Shown here piece by piece: positions 25,650 through 35,265 of a DNA stretch of 64,000 bases; the stretch's first letter is position 1, and every line of letters starts with the position of its first letter. This stretch comes from Kribbella antiqua. Its GTDB lineage: Bacteria; Actinomycetota; Actinomycetes; Propionibacteriales; Kribbellaceae. The notes under the pieces were generated by a model. The model had not been told where the DNA came from, did no database searches, and was given only the letters and a program-made list of their open reading frames with translations. The stretch covers positions 186,001-250,000 of the forward strand of contig NZ_SLWR01000002.1 in assembly GCF_004345665.1 (NCBI RefSeq), in the 5' to 3' direction. The position numbers were made by a program, and so were the translations under genes.

Positions 25650-27401
25650 TCACGGCTTGCCGAGCGAGAGGTAGTCGTACATACCGAACTGGTCGTTGAC
25701 GAACACGTTGGTCAGGTTCTGGCCACGGACCATCAGGGTCTTCGCCCACAGGCCCGGGTAGATGACCGCCTGCTCCATCACCTTCTTGTCGACGTCGACC
25801 CAGATCTTCTCGCGCTTCGTCTTGTCCAGCTCCACCGTGCCCGCGTCGAGCAGCTTGTCGACCTCGGGAATCCGGACGCTGGTGTTCGACGAGCCACCGG
25901 TCTCCCGGATGACACGCGAGTCGGTGATCTGCGACAGGAAGCCGAAACCGTCGTTCCAGTCCGCGCCCCAGCTGTTCACGACCAGGCCGAGGTTGTGGCT
26001 GCGCACGTACGGCGGGTTGCCGGCGTAGGTACCGAAGTAGTCCTTCCGCGGGAAGTTCTTCGGGGTGATCTTGATGCCGATCTTCGCCAGCGACTGCTGG
26101 AACGCCTCGACGGTCGCCTTCTCCTTCGGCCGCTCGGTCCGGTAGGACATGTTGGTCTCGAAGCCGTTCGGGTAACCACACTTGGTCAGGGCTTCCTTGG
26201 CCTTGGCCACGTCACCCTTGGAGTCCGGCGTCGCCCACAGGTCGAACTTCTCCTGCCCCGGGATGACCGGCGGCATCAGGTTGCTGGCCAGCTCGCCACC
26301 GGCGAACGGACCGCCGTACGCCGTCTGGTACGCCGTCTTGTCCATGCCGTACATGACCGCCTTGCGGCACTCGATGTTGTCGAACGGCTTCACCGTCGGG
26401 TTGATCGAGATGTACTGGAACCGGCCGAGCGTCGGGTTGTCCGCGCGCGCCTTGAGGTTCGGGTCGGCGAGCACGCGGGCCTGGGTCGCCGGGGTGACAC
26501 CCACACCGGTGACCGCGACGTCGAGGTCACCGGAGAGGATCCGGTTGTCGATGTCCTCGGCGTTGACGTTCATCGACATCTCGATCCGGTCCGGCAGCGC
26601 CTTACGGTTCGGGTCGGTCGCCTGGTCCCACTTCGGGTTCCGGACCAGGTTGTAGCCCTTGGCGTCCGAGTAGGACTCGAACATGTACGGGCCGGAGGAG
26701 ACGACGTGTTCCTTGTACTTCGCGCCGGTGTCCTTGGCCTTCGGGACCGGAATGGTCTGCGGCGTCATCGCCAGGTAGTCCATACCGGCGAACGGCGTCT
26801 TGAGGTGGAACACGATGGTCTGGTCGTCCGGCGTCTCGATCGCCGAACTGGTGTCCATCCCCTTGGACAGGTAGGCGCCCTTCCAGCCCGCCGGCCAGGC
26901 GAGCATCGAGTCGAAGTACGCCGGACCGTCCGGGTGCACCTCCTTCGAGGTGGACCGCTCGACCGCGTACTTGACGTCCTTCGACGTGATCGGGGTGCCG
27001 TCCTCGAAGACGAGGCCCTTACGCAGCTTGTAGGTCCACGTCTTAGCGTTGTCACTCGGCTCGCCGAGCCCCTCGGCCAGGTCGCCGACCAGCTCGTTGC
27101 TGGCGTCACCCGGCGCGACCTTGAACATGGTCAGCGCGCGGCCCCACAGCCGGATCATGTCCCACTGGCTGCCGTAGTAGGTGTCTCCCGGGTCCACCGA
27201 GTCCGGGGCACTCTCGTCGGCGAACTTGACCGTGCCGCCCTTCTTGTCCGACGGGTTGAACACCTTGCCCAGGGCGGCGTTGAACTCCGCCTTGGTGGTG
27301 CTGCCACTGCCATTGGTGTTGTCCCCGCCACCGCCACATGCGGTCAGCACGAGGGCGAACGCCGCCATCGCGGCGATCCCCATCTTCCTTCTGGCGTTCA
27401 T
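25650..27401 (-). CDS. Peptide ABC transporter substrate-binding lipoprotein
   Basis: 583 residues from ATG 27401 (a GTG at 27416 is also in frame). A lipoprotein signal ends at the lipobox LVLTACGGGG. The SBP_bac_5 (DppA/OppA cluster C) fold follows, with family blocks such as YKLRKGLVFEDGTPITSKDVKYAVER and, later, ECRKAVMYGMDKTAY. It captures peptides or related solutes outside the membrane. It lies between the two permease genes of the operon. The solute is not predictable, since the family also carries nickel, haem, sugars and opines. Confidence 0.94.
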   Translation of the reverse strand: MNARRKMGIAAMAAFALVLTACGGGGDNTNGSGSTTKAEFNAALGKVFNPSDKKGGTVKFADESAPDSVDPGDTYYGSQWDMIRLWGRALTMFKVAPGDASNELVGDLAEGLGEPSDNAKTWTYKLRKGLVFEDGTPITSKDVKYAVERSTSKEVHPDGPAYFDSMLAWPAGWKGAYLSKGMDTSSAIETPDDQTIVFHLKTPFAGMDYLAMTPQTIPVPKAKDTGAKYKEHVVSSGPYMFESYSDAKGYNLVRNPKWDQATDPNRKALPDRIEMSMNVNAEDIDNRILSGDLDVAVTGVGVTPATQARVLADPNLKARADNPTLGRFQYISINPTVKPFDNIECRKAVMYGMDKTAYQTAYGGPFAGGELASNLMPPVIPGQEKFDLWATPDSKGDVAKAKEALTKCGYPNGFETNMSYRTERPKEKATVEAFQQSLAKIGIKITPKNFPRKDYFGTYAGNPPYVRSHNLGLVVNSWGADWNDGFGFLSQITDSRVIRETGGSSNTSVRIPEVDKLLDAGTVELDKTKREKIWVDVDKKVMEQAVIYPGLWAKTLMVRGQNLTNVFVNDQFGMYDYLSLGKP

Positions 27402-27461
27402 CGTTCTCCGCTCCACCCCTTCGTGTCAGGAGTAAGGTCCAGCCGGCGCGTCCGTCGCGCG

Positions 27462-28454
27462 CTAGCGGGCTCGTGGGTCCAGGGCGTCGCGCAGACCGTC
27501 CCCGAACAGGTTGAAGGCCAGCACCGTGACGAAGATCGCCACGCCCGGCCACAGCATGAAGTGCGGCATCGTGTAGAACGCGACCGCGTCCGACAGCATG
27601 CCGCCCCAGGTCGCCGTCGGCGGCCGGACACCGACACCCAGGAACGACAGCGCCGCCTCGAACAGGATGTTGGTCGGGATCAGCAGCGTCGCGTACACCA
27701 GGATCGGGCCGAGCAGGTTCGGCAGGATCTCGACGAACAGGATGTACCCACGCCGGGCGCCGAGACTGCGGGCGGCGTCGACGTACTCGCGTTCGCGCAG
27801 CGACAGGGTCTGGCCGCGGATGATCCGCCCGATGTACGGCCAGTTGAAGAAGCCGATGATGAAGACCAGCAGCGACACCCGCAGCGTGTTGCCCTGCAGC
27901 CCGAAGGCGGTGTCCGGCATCACTCCGGCGAGTGCGATCGCGAAGACCAGCAGCGGGAAGGCCAGGAACATGTCCATCAGCCGGCTGATCACCGCGTCCA
28001 CCCAGCCGCCGAAGAAGCCGGCGATGATGCCCATCGTGGTGCCGATCGCGACCGACAGCAGGGTGGCGAAGAAGGCGATCAGCAGCGAGATCCGGGAGCC
28101 GTAGACGACCCGGCTGAAGATGTCCCGGCCGTTCACCGGCTCCAGCCCCAGCAGGTGGTGCCAGCTCATCCCGCCGAAGGTGCCGATCGGGGCGAGCGTG
28201 CCGCCCTGGGTGTCGATCAGGTCCTGGTGGAACTCGTTCGGCGGGTCGCCGAGGGCCTTCACGATCAACGGCGCGAAGAGCGCCATCAGGATCAGCAGCA
28301 CGACCACCACCCCACCGGCCATCGCGATCTTGTCGCGCTTCAGCCGGGTCCAGGAGATCCGCCACAGCGAGCGGCCTTCGATCCGGGCGACGCCTTGCAG
28401 GATCGCTTCCGGTTCACCCGGTACGCCCGGCTCGACCTCGAGTGGTGTGGTCAC
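27462..28454 (-). CDS. Peptide ABC transporter permease, DppC type
   Basis: 330 residues from GTG 28454, which has an AGGGGG ribosome site ten bases upstream; ATG 28475 adds seven residues but has no such site. Six membrane helices; the N-terminal oppC-type region WRISWTRLKRDKIAMAGGVVV, the conserved GTDxxGRD-like HHLLGLEPVNGRDIFSRVVYGSR and the EAA loop YVDAARSLGARRGYILFVEIL are all present. First gene of the importer operon (C, binding protein, B, D, F). Confidence 0.93.
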   Translation of the reverse strand: MTTPLEVEPGVPGEPEAILQGVARIEGRSLWRISWTRLKRDKIAMAGGVVVVLLILMALFAPLIVKALGDPPNEFHQDLIDTQGGTLAPIGTFGGMSWHHLLGLEPVNGRDIFSRVVYGSRISLLIAFFATLLSVAIGTTMGIIAGFFGGWVDAVISRLMDMFLAFPLLVFAIALAGVMPDTAFGLQGNTLRVSLLVFIIGFFNWPYIGRIIRGQTLSLREREYVDAARSLGARRGYILFVEILPNLLGPILVYATLLIPTNILFEAALSFLGVGVRPPTATWGGMLSDAVAFYTMPHFMLWPGVAIFVTVLAFNLFGDGLRDALDPRAR

Positions 28455-28708
28455 GCGCCGGCTACCCCCTGTCATGTTTGTCGGTCACGAGCCGCAGGGA
28501 CGTGCGGCTGCCGCCTTAACCTGCCGCCATTACACGCCGGAGTCAAACGCGGAAAGTGCTGCGTTGCCCGATCGTGATCGTCAGGAAATCGTCCCGTATC
28601 GTGGACATTCGGCAGTAAACCACGCAGCCGCACCCACCGTCGCGGATACTTCGCGAACCGTTACTGCCATGACATTTTTGTGTCACGGTGGGCAATCTGC
28701 CGATTTGG

Positions 28709-30265
28709 CTACTTCCGGAGTCCGGACAGGTACAGGAACGACAGCTGATTGAGCGCCGGCGCGACGTTCTCCAGGTCCTTGCCGGCCACGACGGTCAGGC
28801 GTCCCTGCCAGGTCGGGATCACCGGCACCTCCCGGGCGACCACACTCTGTAGCTGACCGATCAGCTTGTCGCGCTCGAGCCCGTTCTGCTCGGTCGTCTC
28901 CTGCTGCAACAGCGCGGACGCGGCGGCCGAGCGGTAGCCGTTCTGGAACACGGCACCGGTCCGGATGAACGGCGCCAGATAGTCGTCCGCGTCCGGATAC
29001 AACGGGATCCATCCCGCGTGGTACAGGTCGTACGCCCCGGTCTTGGTCAGTTGCTGGTACTGCGGCCACTCCGCGCTCTTCGTCGTCACCTTGAACAGCC
29101 CGGACGCGTCCAGCTGCCGCTTCAGCTCGAGCACCTCCGCCTTCGCGCCAACGCCGTACTGGGATGGCGTCCAGCCGACCGTCAGCGGCACCGGTACGGC
29201 GATGCCCGCCTGCTTGAGGATCGCCGCGGCCGCGGCCCTGCTCGGCTCCTTGTACTCAGACCGGAAGGCGTCGACTTGCCCGCCGAACCCAGGCGGTACG
29301 ACGGAGTACAGCGGCGTGACTGTTCCGTCGTACGCCTTCGTGACGATGGCGGGGCGATCGATCAGCTGCGCCACTGCCCGTCGTACGGCGAGTTTGCGGG
29401 AGGTCGGCGACTTCATCTGGAAGGCGAAGAAGCGGATCGAGGCGTAATCGCTCTCGACCACCTGGAGCTGATCGGACGCGCGCAGCTTCTCCAGCAGAGC
29501 CGGGCCGAGCCCGTGGTACGCCAGGTCGGCCTTCCCGGTCCTCATCGCCTGGTACAGCGCGTTCGGGTCCTTCTTCAGGAGGATCTCGACACCGTCGTTC
29601 TGCGCGCCGCGCGGTCCCTTGTACTTGGCGAACCGGGCCAGCGTGATCTCGCTACCCGGCTTGTACGCCGTCAACTGGTAGGGACCACTGCCGATCGCCT
29701 TGGTGTTGAGCAGCTTGTTCGCCGGGTAGACCTGCTCGTCCACGATCGACCCGGCGGTCGTGGTCAGCAGGTACGGCAGCCGCGCGTCGGGGGTCTTCAG
29801 GTTGAACACCAAGGTCAGGTCGTCCGGCGCACTCAGCGAGGTCAGTGAGGTGAACAGCGACGCCGCACTGTTCTTCAGCCGGAGCATCCGGTCGAAGCTG
29901 AACTTCACGTCCGACGAGGTCAGCTCGTGCCCGTTCGGAAACGTGAGCCCGTCCTTCAAGGTGCACGTGTACGTCGTCGGTGAGTCGAACTGGCAGTCGG
30001 CCGCGTCCGGGACCGGCGTCGGCTTGCCCGGCATGATCGTCAGCAGAGTCTGGTAAAGGTTCGCCTGCACGGTCCGCGAACCGATGTCGTACGGCCCGGC
30101 CGGGTCGAGCGAGCTGATCGTGTCCGTCGTCACAACCCGCAGCAGCGTCGCCTTCGGCGTAGTCGCCCCTTGATGCGGGGCATTGTCGTCCGGCTCACCA
30201 CACGCAGCCAACGACAACACCAGCGCCGCCGTCACCGCGACCCGACGCCACGTCACGATCACCAT
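28709..30265 (-). CDS. Second SBP_bac_5 substrate-binding lipoprotein
   Basis: 518 residues from ATG 30265 (AGGGG seven bases upstream). A lipoprotein signal ends LVLSLAACGEPDD. The body is a DppA/OppA-type binding protein: LKDGLTFPNGHELTSSDVKFSFDR is the family block, followed by LAVRRAVAQLIDRPAIV. It lies 230 bases upstream of the importer operon on the same strand and could supply a second binding protein to the same permease. A short TGACA/TGTCA inverted repeat (28670-28685) lies downstream of its stop. Confidence 0.92.
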   Translation of the reverse strand: MVIVTWRRVAVTAALVLSLAACGEPDDNAPHQGATTPKATLLRVVTTDTISSLDPAGPYDIGSRTVQANLYQTLLTIMPGKPTPVPDAADCQFDSPTTYTCTLKDGLTFPNGHELTSSDVKFSFDRMLRLKNSAASLFTSLTSLSAPDDLTLVFNLKTPDARLPYLLTTTAGSIVDEQVYPANKLLNTKAIGSGPYQLTAYKPGSEITLARFAKYKGPRGAQNDGVEILLKKDPNALYQAMRTGKADLAYHGLGPALLEKLRASDQLQVVESDYASIRFFAFQMKSPTSRKLAVRRAVAQLIDRPAIVTKAYDGTVTPLYSVVPPGFGGQVDAFRSEYKEPSRAAAAAILKQAGIAVPVPLTVGWTPSQYGVGAKAEVLELKRQLDASGLFKVTTKSAEWPQYQQLTKTGAYDLYHAGWIPLYPDADDYLAPFIRTGAVFQNGYRSAAASALLQQETTEQNGLERDKLIGQLQSVVAREVPVIPTWQGRLTVVAGKDLENVAPALNQLSFLYLSGLRK

Positions 30266-30327
30266 CACCCTTCCCCTGCCCACACACCAAGACAACGGAC
30301 ACTAAGGCACCAGGTGACGTTACTTGG

Positions 30328-30978
30328 TCAACGGAGCAGGTTGCGCAGTGACTCCGGTGTGAGCGGTTCGAGCGAGTCGACCACGAGCCGGCGGGGCGCT
30401 TCCGGGATCGTCACCCACTGCGGTACGGCGACCACGTAGGCGCCGGCCGCCGTACCGGCTTCGACACCGGTGTTGGAGTCCTCGATGACGACACATTGAG
30501 TGGGATCCACCCCGAGCTGACGGGCCGCGGTCAGGTACGCCTCGGGATGCGGCTTGCCGTTCGTCACCTCGTCCCCGGCGACGATCACCTCGAACGGATC
30601 GGCCGGCAGATGGCCCAGCACCGCGTCGATCATCACCCGGTACGACGCCGACACCAGGGCGCAGGGCACCTCTTCCTTCCGCAGCGCCTGCAGCAGGTCG
30701 AGCGCACCAGGCCGGAACTCGACATCCTTCTTCAGCCCGCCGACCACCTCAGTGAACATCCGCCTGGCCAGCTCCTCCGCTGTGATCGCACCGGCCGGGA
30801 TCCGCGCCATCCACACCTTCAGCGCGTCGCTCAGATGACTGCCGACCAACTGGACGCAGTCCTCCATGGTCCAGATCGCGCCGAGCGAGCCGAGCAGCTC
30901 GATCTGCACCTCCGCCCAGACCTTCTCCGAATCGACCAACGTCCCGTCCATGTCCCAAAGCACTGCCTCAAGACTCAT
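30328..30978 (-). CDS. HAD-superfamily phosphatase, beta-phosphoglucomutase-like
   Basis: 216 residues. HAD motif I is LWDMDGTLVDSE with Asp9 as nucleophile and Asp11 as acid/base; motif II VSAS; motif III and IV GKPHPEAYL and VIEDSNTGVEAG. A helical C1-type cap occupies about 16-80. This subfamily includes phosphatases for small sugar phosphates and beta-phosphoglucomutases. The start ATG overlaps the TGA of a metH remnant (ATGA), indicating that it was once translated as the second gene of a metH operon. Confidence 0.9.
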   Translation of the reverse strand: MSLEAVLWDMDGTLVDSEKVWAEVQIELLGSLGAIWTMEDCVQLVGSHLSDALKVWMARIPAGAITAEELARRMFTEVVGGLKKDVEFRPGALDLLQALRKEEVPCALVSASYRVMIDAVLGHLPADPFEVIVAGDEVTNGKPHPEAYLTAARQLGVDPTQCVVIEDSNTGVEAGTAAGAYVVAVPQWVTIPEAPRRLVVDSLEPLTPESLRNLLR

Positions 30979-31181
30979 GACGCGTTGAAGTACTTTGCCT
31001 TGGGGTGGTGGACCACCAGAGCGTCGGTGGACTGTTCGGGGTGCAACTGCAGCTCCTCAGATAGGTGAACGCCGATCCGTTCCGGCTCCAACAGCCGCAC
31101 CAGTTTCTCGCGGTCCTCCAAGTCAGGACATGCCGGGTACCCAAACGAGTACCGCGAGCCCCGCTCGTAGTCGGCTCGCCG
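30975..31181 (-). pseudogene. metH: C-terminal remnant of cobalamin-dependent methionine synthase
   Basis: About 68 codons encode the extreme C terminus of actinobacterial MetH: SRYSFGYPACPDLEDREKLV, the ERIGVHLSEELQLHPEQSTD stretch and the ending HHPKAKYFN. This is the adenosylmethionine-binding activation domain. Upstream of 31181 the similarity stops and the other strand carries the PAC2 gene, so more than 1,000 codons of MetH are missing. The stop still overlaps the HAD gene start by four bases. No promoter or start is left, and it cannot encode a synthase. Confidence 0.8.
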
Positions 31182-31296
31182 ACACGTTCCGCTGGACGTG
31201 AAACCGGGCGCACCTGGACGCGGGACGACGTAGGCTGGCAGTCCGGTTTCCGGCGATCCCCGCCGGATGGCACAGAAGACGACAGGGGGCCTGCGA

Positions 31297-32142
31297 GTGG
31301 TTGATCTCGCGAACCTGAGGGACCCGGTCGTGATCGCCGCGTTCGAGGGCTGGAACGACGCGGCCGAGGCGGCCACCGGAGCGGTCGACCACCTGATCGA
31401 CGAGTGGGACGCCGAACTCGTCACCGCGATCGACCCCGAGGACTACTACGACTTCCAGGTGAACCGCCCGCAGGTCGGCTTCGACGACGACGGCGTACGA
31501 CGGCTCACCTGGCCGACCACGCGGCTCTTCCTGGCCCGGCCTGAGGACACCGGCCGGGACGTGCTGCTGATCCGCGGCATCGAGCCGAACATGCGCTGGC
31601 GCGGCTTCTGCCAGGAGCTGCTCGAGGTCGTCGACGAGTCGAACGCACAGCTCGTCGTCGTACTCGGCGCGTTGCTCGCCGACTCCCCACACACCCGGCC
31701 GATCCCGGTGTCGGCGACGTCGGCCGACCCCGAGCTGACCGCGTCCTGGAGCCTGGAGCCGTCGACGTACGAGGGCCCGACCGGGATCACCGGCGTCTTC
31801 GCCGACCTCTGCGGCACCCTCGGCGTACCGGCGGTGTCGATCTGGTCGGCGATCCCGCACTACATCGCCGGCACCCCCTGCCCGAAGGCGTCACTCGCCC
31901 TGCTGAACAAGATCGAGGCGCTGCTCGACCTGCAGATCCCCGAGGGCGAGCTGCCCGAGCTGGCCCGCGCCTGGCAGCGTGGCGCCGACGAGCTCAGCGA
32001 GGAAGACCCCGAGGTCGCCGAGTACGTCGCTTCCCTCGAGGAGCAGCGCGACACCGCCGACCTCCCGGAGGCCTCCGGTGACGCGATCGCAGCCGAGTTC
32101 GAGCGCTACCTGAAGCGGCGGAACAAGAGCCAGCCCGACTGA
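31297..32142 (+). CDS. PAC2-family protein
   Basis: 281 residues from GTG 31297, which has AGGGGG at good spacing; ATG 31267 in the same frame lacks a ribosome site. Family features: DPVVIAAFEGWNDAAEAAT at the start, the LLIRGIEPNMRWRGF strand, VVVLGALLADSPHTRPIPV and PKASLALLNKIEALLDLQIP. PAC2 proteins are related to the proteasome assembly chaperone fold and are found in archaea and actinobacteria, with no known biochemical role. An acidic C-terminal tail is predicted. Confidence 0.9.
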   Translation: MVDLANLRDPVVIAAFEGWNDAAEAATGAVDHLIDEWDAELVTAIDPEDYYDFQVNRPQVGFDDDGVRRLTWPTTRLFLARPEDTGRDVLLIRGIEPNMRWRGFCQELLEVVDESNAQLVVVLGALLADSPHTRPIPVSATSADPELTASWSLEPSTYEGPTGITGVFADLCGTLGVPAVSIWSAIPHYIAGTPCPKASLALLNKIEALLDLQIPEGELPELARAWQRGADELSEEDPEVAEYVASLEEQRDTADLPEASGDAIAAEFERYLKRRNKSQPD

Positions 32143-32224
32143 TCCGGTCGTTACTCTACTCTGGCGTAACATCGCGGAACGTCCTATTGTCATCGGGCGA
32201 AAGGACGGCCGTGAGGGAGCGGGG

Positions 32225-33001
32225 ATGCGCAGGTCTGGGGTGGACGAGCGGGGCGGCAGTTCCGTCCCGGCGCTCGCCGTACTGGCCTTGCTCGGTGTGG
32301 TCGCGGCCGTCGCGATCTTCGGTGATCGTGAGCCCCCGGTCGACCTGAGCACGCTGTCGAGTTCGTCGACGCAGACGACCATCAGCAGCGCGCCCCTGGA
32401 CCCACAGCCGTACGCCGTGACGGACGGCGTGGTGGTCCACCCACGGGCTGAGTCCGCGCTGTACACCGCGCCGGACGCGGATGCCTTCGCCAAGATCGCA
32501 CCGAAGCAGTTCGGGCCGACGTGGCTGCCCGTGGTCCAGCAGACCGACGGCTGGGTTCGGGTGCTGCTGCCTTCCAAGCCGAACCGCTCGACCGCCTGGA
32601 TGCGCGACGAGGATCTGGACCGGGCCTCGTCGCCGTACCTGATCCGGGTCCACACGGGCTCGCGGACACTCGAGCTGTTCGAGCAGGGCAAGCGCCTGGG
32701 TGTGTGGAAGGCGGGTGTGGGTGCGCGGAAGACGCCGACGCCGCCCGGCCGGACCTTCCTGCTCGGCTCGATCATCGACAACAAGCGGTCGGCCTCGCCG
32801 ATCGTCCTGCCGCTCGGCGCCCACAGCCCCACCCTCGACACCTTCGGCGGCGGCCCCGGCACGGTCGCGATCCACGGCTGGCCCCGGCCGGACGTCTTCG
32901 GCGCGGCCATCAGCGCCGGCTGTGTCCGCGTACCCAAGACCGCGCTGGCCCACCTTCAGAAAGTCCCCCTCGGGACACTCGTCCTGATCGACTCCAAGTG
33001 A
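32225..33001 (+). CDS. L,D-transpeptidase (YkuD domain)
   Basis: 258 residues from ATG 32225. A single N-terminal membrane anchor (about 14-33), a linker, an SH3-like region (about 60-135) and a YkuD catalytic domain (about 137-258). The catalytic set is His217 (VAIHGWPRP) and Cys233 in ISAGCVRV. It makes 3-3 peptidoglycan cross-links or attaches proteins to the wall, at the outer face of the membrane. A GTTAC/GTAAC inverted repeat (32150-32170) and a TATTGT -10-like box (32185-32190) lie upstream. Confidence 0.92.
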   Translation: MRRSGVDERGGSSVPALAVLALLGVVAAVAIFGDREPPVDLSTLSSSSTQTTISSAPLDPQPYAVTDGVVVHPRAESALYTAPDADAFAKIAPKQFGPTWLPVVQQTDGWVRVLLPSKPNRSTAWMRDEDLDRASSPYLIRVHTGSRTLELFEQGKRLGVWKAGVGARKTPTPPGRTFLLGSIIDNKRSASPIVLPLGAHSPTLDTFGGGPGTVAIHGWPRPDVFGAAISAGCVRVPKTALAHLQKVPLGTLVLIDSK

Positions 33002-33012
33002 GGATCCCGGAG

Positions 33013-33900
33013 ATGCGACGACAATTCGCACCGACCATCTTGACCGCCGCGGCCGTGACCGGCGTGGTGGCGTTCAGCCTGGTCGCCAGTTCCCCGGTGG
33101 GCAACGCGGCCGCTCGGCCGTCTTCGGCGTACGCCGTGAGTGCGGAAGGGCAGGTCCCGGTCGACAAGACGCCGTACGTCGAGTCGCTCGACGGGAAGCG
33201 GCGGAGTTCCTCAGCGCTCGAGCTGCCGAAGAACCCGCTGCTGTCAGTACGGGCCGGGACCGTGACGGCCGGGAACGACGCGGCTTCGGTCGAGCTCTTC
33301 GATGTGACGGTCGGGCCGGACGTGCTCAGTCAGGTGAAGGTTCCGGCGGAGCTCAAGCAGACCTGTGCCAACCTGCCGGCGCAAGGCGCCGACGACCTGC
33401 CGATCCCCGACCTCCCGCTGCCCGACCTCGGACTTCCGCTGCCGACGCCGAGCACGAAGGACCTTCCGGCGAAGAACCTGCCGGAGCTCTGCAACCTGCT
33501 GCTCACACCGCCCAGCTCGCTGCTCGGCATCGACGCCGTGAACGTCTGGTGCTCCGGCGACGACGGCGGCGTCGACATCGGCTCGATCACCTTGCTCGGC
33601 CAGAAGATCGCCGTACCGACCACCAAGCAAAGCTTCACCATCCCGGCGGCACCGCTGGCCACGATCACCGTCAACGAACAGACCAAGCGAACGGACGGCT
33701 CGTTCACGATCACCGGCCTGACGATCAACCTCGGCGGCGGCGCTCAGGTGATCCGGTTGGCCTCGGCGACGTGCGCCAAGCCGGCGGCAAAGCCCACGCC
33801 CAAGCCGACGCAGCCTACGACCCCGCCCACCCACGTCGACCAGCCCCCGATAGCTCCCCCGCCGACCCCAGTCAAGACCCACCACCCCGTGACCGGCTAA
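33013..33900 (+). CDS. Secreted protein with Pro-rich tail, actinobacterial, unknown function
   Basis: 295 residues from ATG 33013, ten bases after the transpeptidase stop. A Sec-type signal peptide (RRQFAPTILTAAAVTGVVAFSLVASS) is followed by a beta-rich domain with four visible cysteines (QTCANL, ELCNLL, VWCSGD, ATCAKP), and a Pro/Thr-rich tail from about 255. No LPXTG or membrane anchor is present at the end. The pattern resembles secreted choice-of-anchor-type proteins common in this group. Co-transcription with the transpeptidase suggests a cell-wall location. Confidence 0.75.
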   Translation: MRRQFAPTILTAAAVTGVVAFSLVASSPVGNAAARPSSAYAVSAEGQVPVDKTPYVESLDGKRRSSSALELPKNPLLSVRAGTVTAGNDAASVELFDVTVGPDVLSQVKVPAELKQTCANLPAQGADDLPIPDLPLPDLGLPLPTPSTKDLPAKNLPELCNLLLTPPSSLLGIDAVNVWCSGDDGGVDIGSITLLGQKIAVPTTKQSFTIPAAPLATITVNEQTKRTDGSFTITGLTINLGGGAQVIRLASATCAKPAAKPTPKPTQPTTPPTHVDQPPIAPPPTPVKTHHPVTG

Positions 33901-33921
33901 AGCTCCTGGGCGACCAGCCAG

Positions 33922-35142
33922 CTAGAGCTTCACGCCGAGCAGCGCGTTGACGGCCTGAGCGACGAGGGCCGGCGCTTCGAGGTCGTCGCCGTTGGTCGAA
34001 GCCCAGGTGTCGATCGCGGACAATGCAGCGACGGTGTCGAGGTCGTTTGTGAGAGCAGCGCGTACGGCGTCGACCGCGGCGGCGCCGTCGGGACCCGAAC
34101 CGCGGGTGATCGCGCCCCGCCAGACATCCAGCCGCTCCTGCGCGTCGAGCAGATCGGACGACGTCCAGAACCAGTCGGTGCGGTAGTGATGGGCGAGCAG
34201 CGCGAGCCGAATCGCCATCGGGTCGGAGCCGGCCTGGCGTTCCTTCGAGACCAGCACGAGGTTGCCCTTGGACTTCGACATCTTCTCGCCGTCCAGGCCG
34301 ACCATCGCCTGGTGCACGTATGCCCGCGCGAACGGGTACTTCCCGGTCGCCACCTGCGCACCGCTGGCGGACATCTCGTGGTGCGGGAAGATCAGGTCGG
34401 AACCACCGCCCTGCACGTCGAACGTCATCCCAAGGTGCTCCAGCGCGATCGCCGAGCACTCGACGTGCCAGCCCGGACGGCCGCGGCCCAGCGGTGAGTC
34501 CCAGGCGGGTTCACCGGGACGCTCATGCCGCCACAGCAGACTGTCCAGCGGGTCCTGCTTGCCCTCGCGGTCGGGATCTCCACCCCGCTCGGCGAACAAC
34601 GAGCGCATCGTCTCGCGGTCGTAGTTGGACACGCTACCGAAGGCCGGATCCGCCTTCACCGCGAAGTACAGGTCGCCGTCCACCGAGTAGACCGCCCCGG
34701 CGCGCTGCAGGTCCTCGACCGCGCCGGCGACCAGTTCGATCGACTCGACCACGCCGATGTAGTGCTGCGGCGGGATCACCCGCAGCGCGGTCATGTCCTC
34801 GCGGAACAGCTGGATCTCCTCCGCGGCCAGGTCCGTCCACTCCACGCCGGTCGCGGCCGCCCGTTCCAGCAGCGGGTCGTCGACGTCGGTGATGTTCTGC
34901 GTGTAGAGCACCTCGTGCCCCGCGTCCCGCCACAGCCGGTTGATCAGGTCGAACGTCACGTACGTCGCCGCGTGGCCCATGTGCGTGGCGTCGTACGGCG
35001 TGATCCCGCACACGTACATCCGCGCAGGGCCGTCACTGGCCGGCGGCACCTCGACCGGCCCGCCGGAGGCGGTGTCGTAGAGGCGCAACCGCCGCGCCGG
35101 ACCCGGCACAACCGGGATGTCTGGTTCAGTCCACGCCTGCAT
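33922..35142 (-). CDS. mshC: Mycothiol synthesis: L-cysteine:GlcN-Ins ligase
   Basis: 406 residues from ATG 35142. A class I cysteinyl-tRNA synthetase-like fold with Zn ligand Cys45 ([19 protein letters not shown]), the HxGH element at 54-57, Zn-binding [14 protein letters not shown] and [13 protein letters not shown], and the KMSKSKGN loop near 286. The length is shorter than CysRS because the anticodon-binding tail is missing, and the [14 protein letters not shown] opening is diagnostic for MshC. It joins cysteine to glucosaminyl-inositol in an ATP-dependent step of mycothiol synthesis in the cytoplasm. It lies close to the SCO1664 trio, as in other actinobacteria. Confidence 0.95.
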   Translation of the reverse strand: MQAWTEPDIPVVPGPARRLRLYDTASGGPVEVPPASDGPARMYVCGITPYDATHMGHAATYVTFDLINRLWRDAGHEVLYTQNITDVDDPLLERAAATGVEWTDLAAEEIQLFREDMTALRVIPPQHYIGVVESIELVAGAVEDLQRAGAVYSVDGDLYFAVKADPAFGSVSNYDRETMRSLFAERGGDPDREGKQDPLDSLLWRHERPGEPAWDSPLGRGRPGWHVECSAIALEHLGMTFDVQGGGSDLIFPHHEMSASGAQVATGKYPFARAYVHQAMVGLDGEKMSKSKGNLVLVSKERQAGSDPMAIRLALLAHHYRTDWFWTSSDLLDAQERLDVWRGAITRGSGPDGAAAVDAVRAALTNDLDTVAALSAIDTWASTNGDDLEAPALVAQAVNALLGVKL

Positions 35143-35265
35143 ATGCGGGAGCTTATGCCAGGCCGGAAATCGCCGGCACGACCCGGTTCCATTCCCCGGT
35201 CCCGGCTGCGGACCGGCCACGATTGCGGTATACGACGACCCCCTTGGCCGGTTAGCCTCGCGGCG

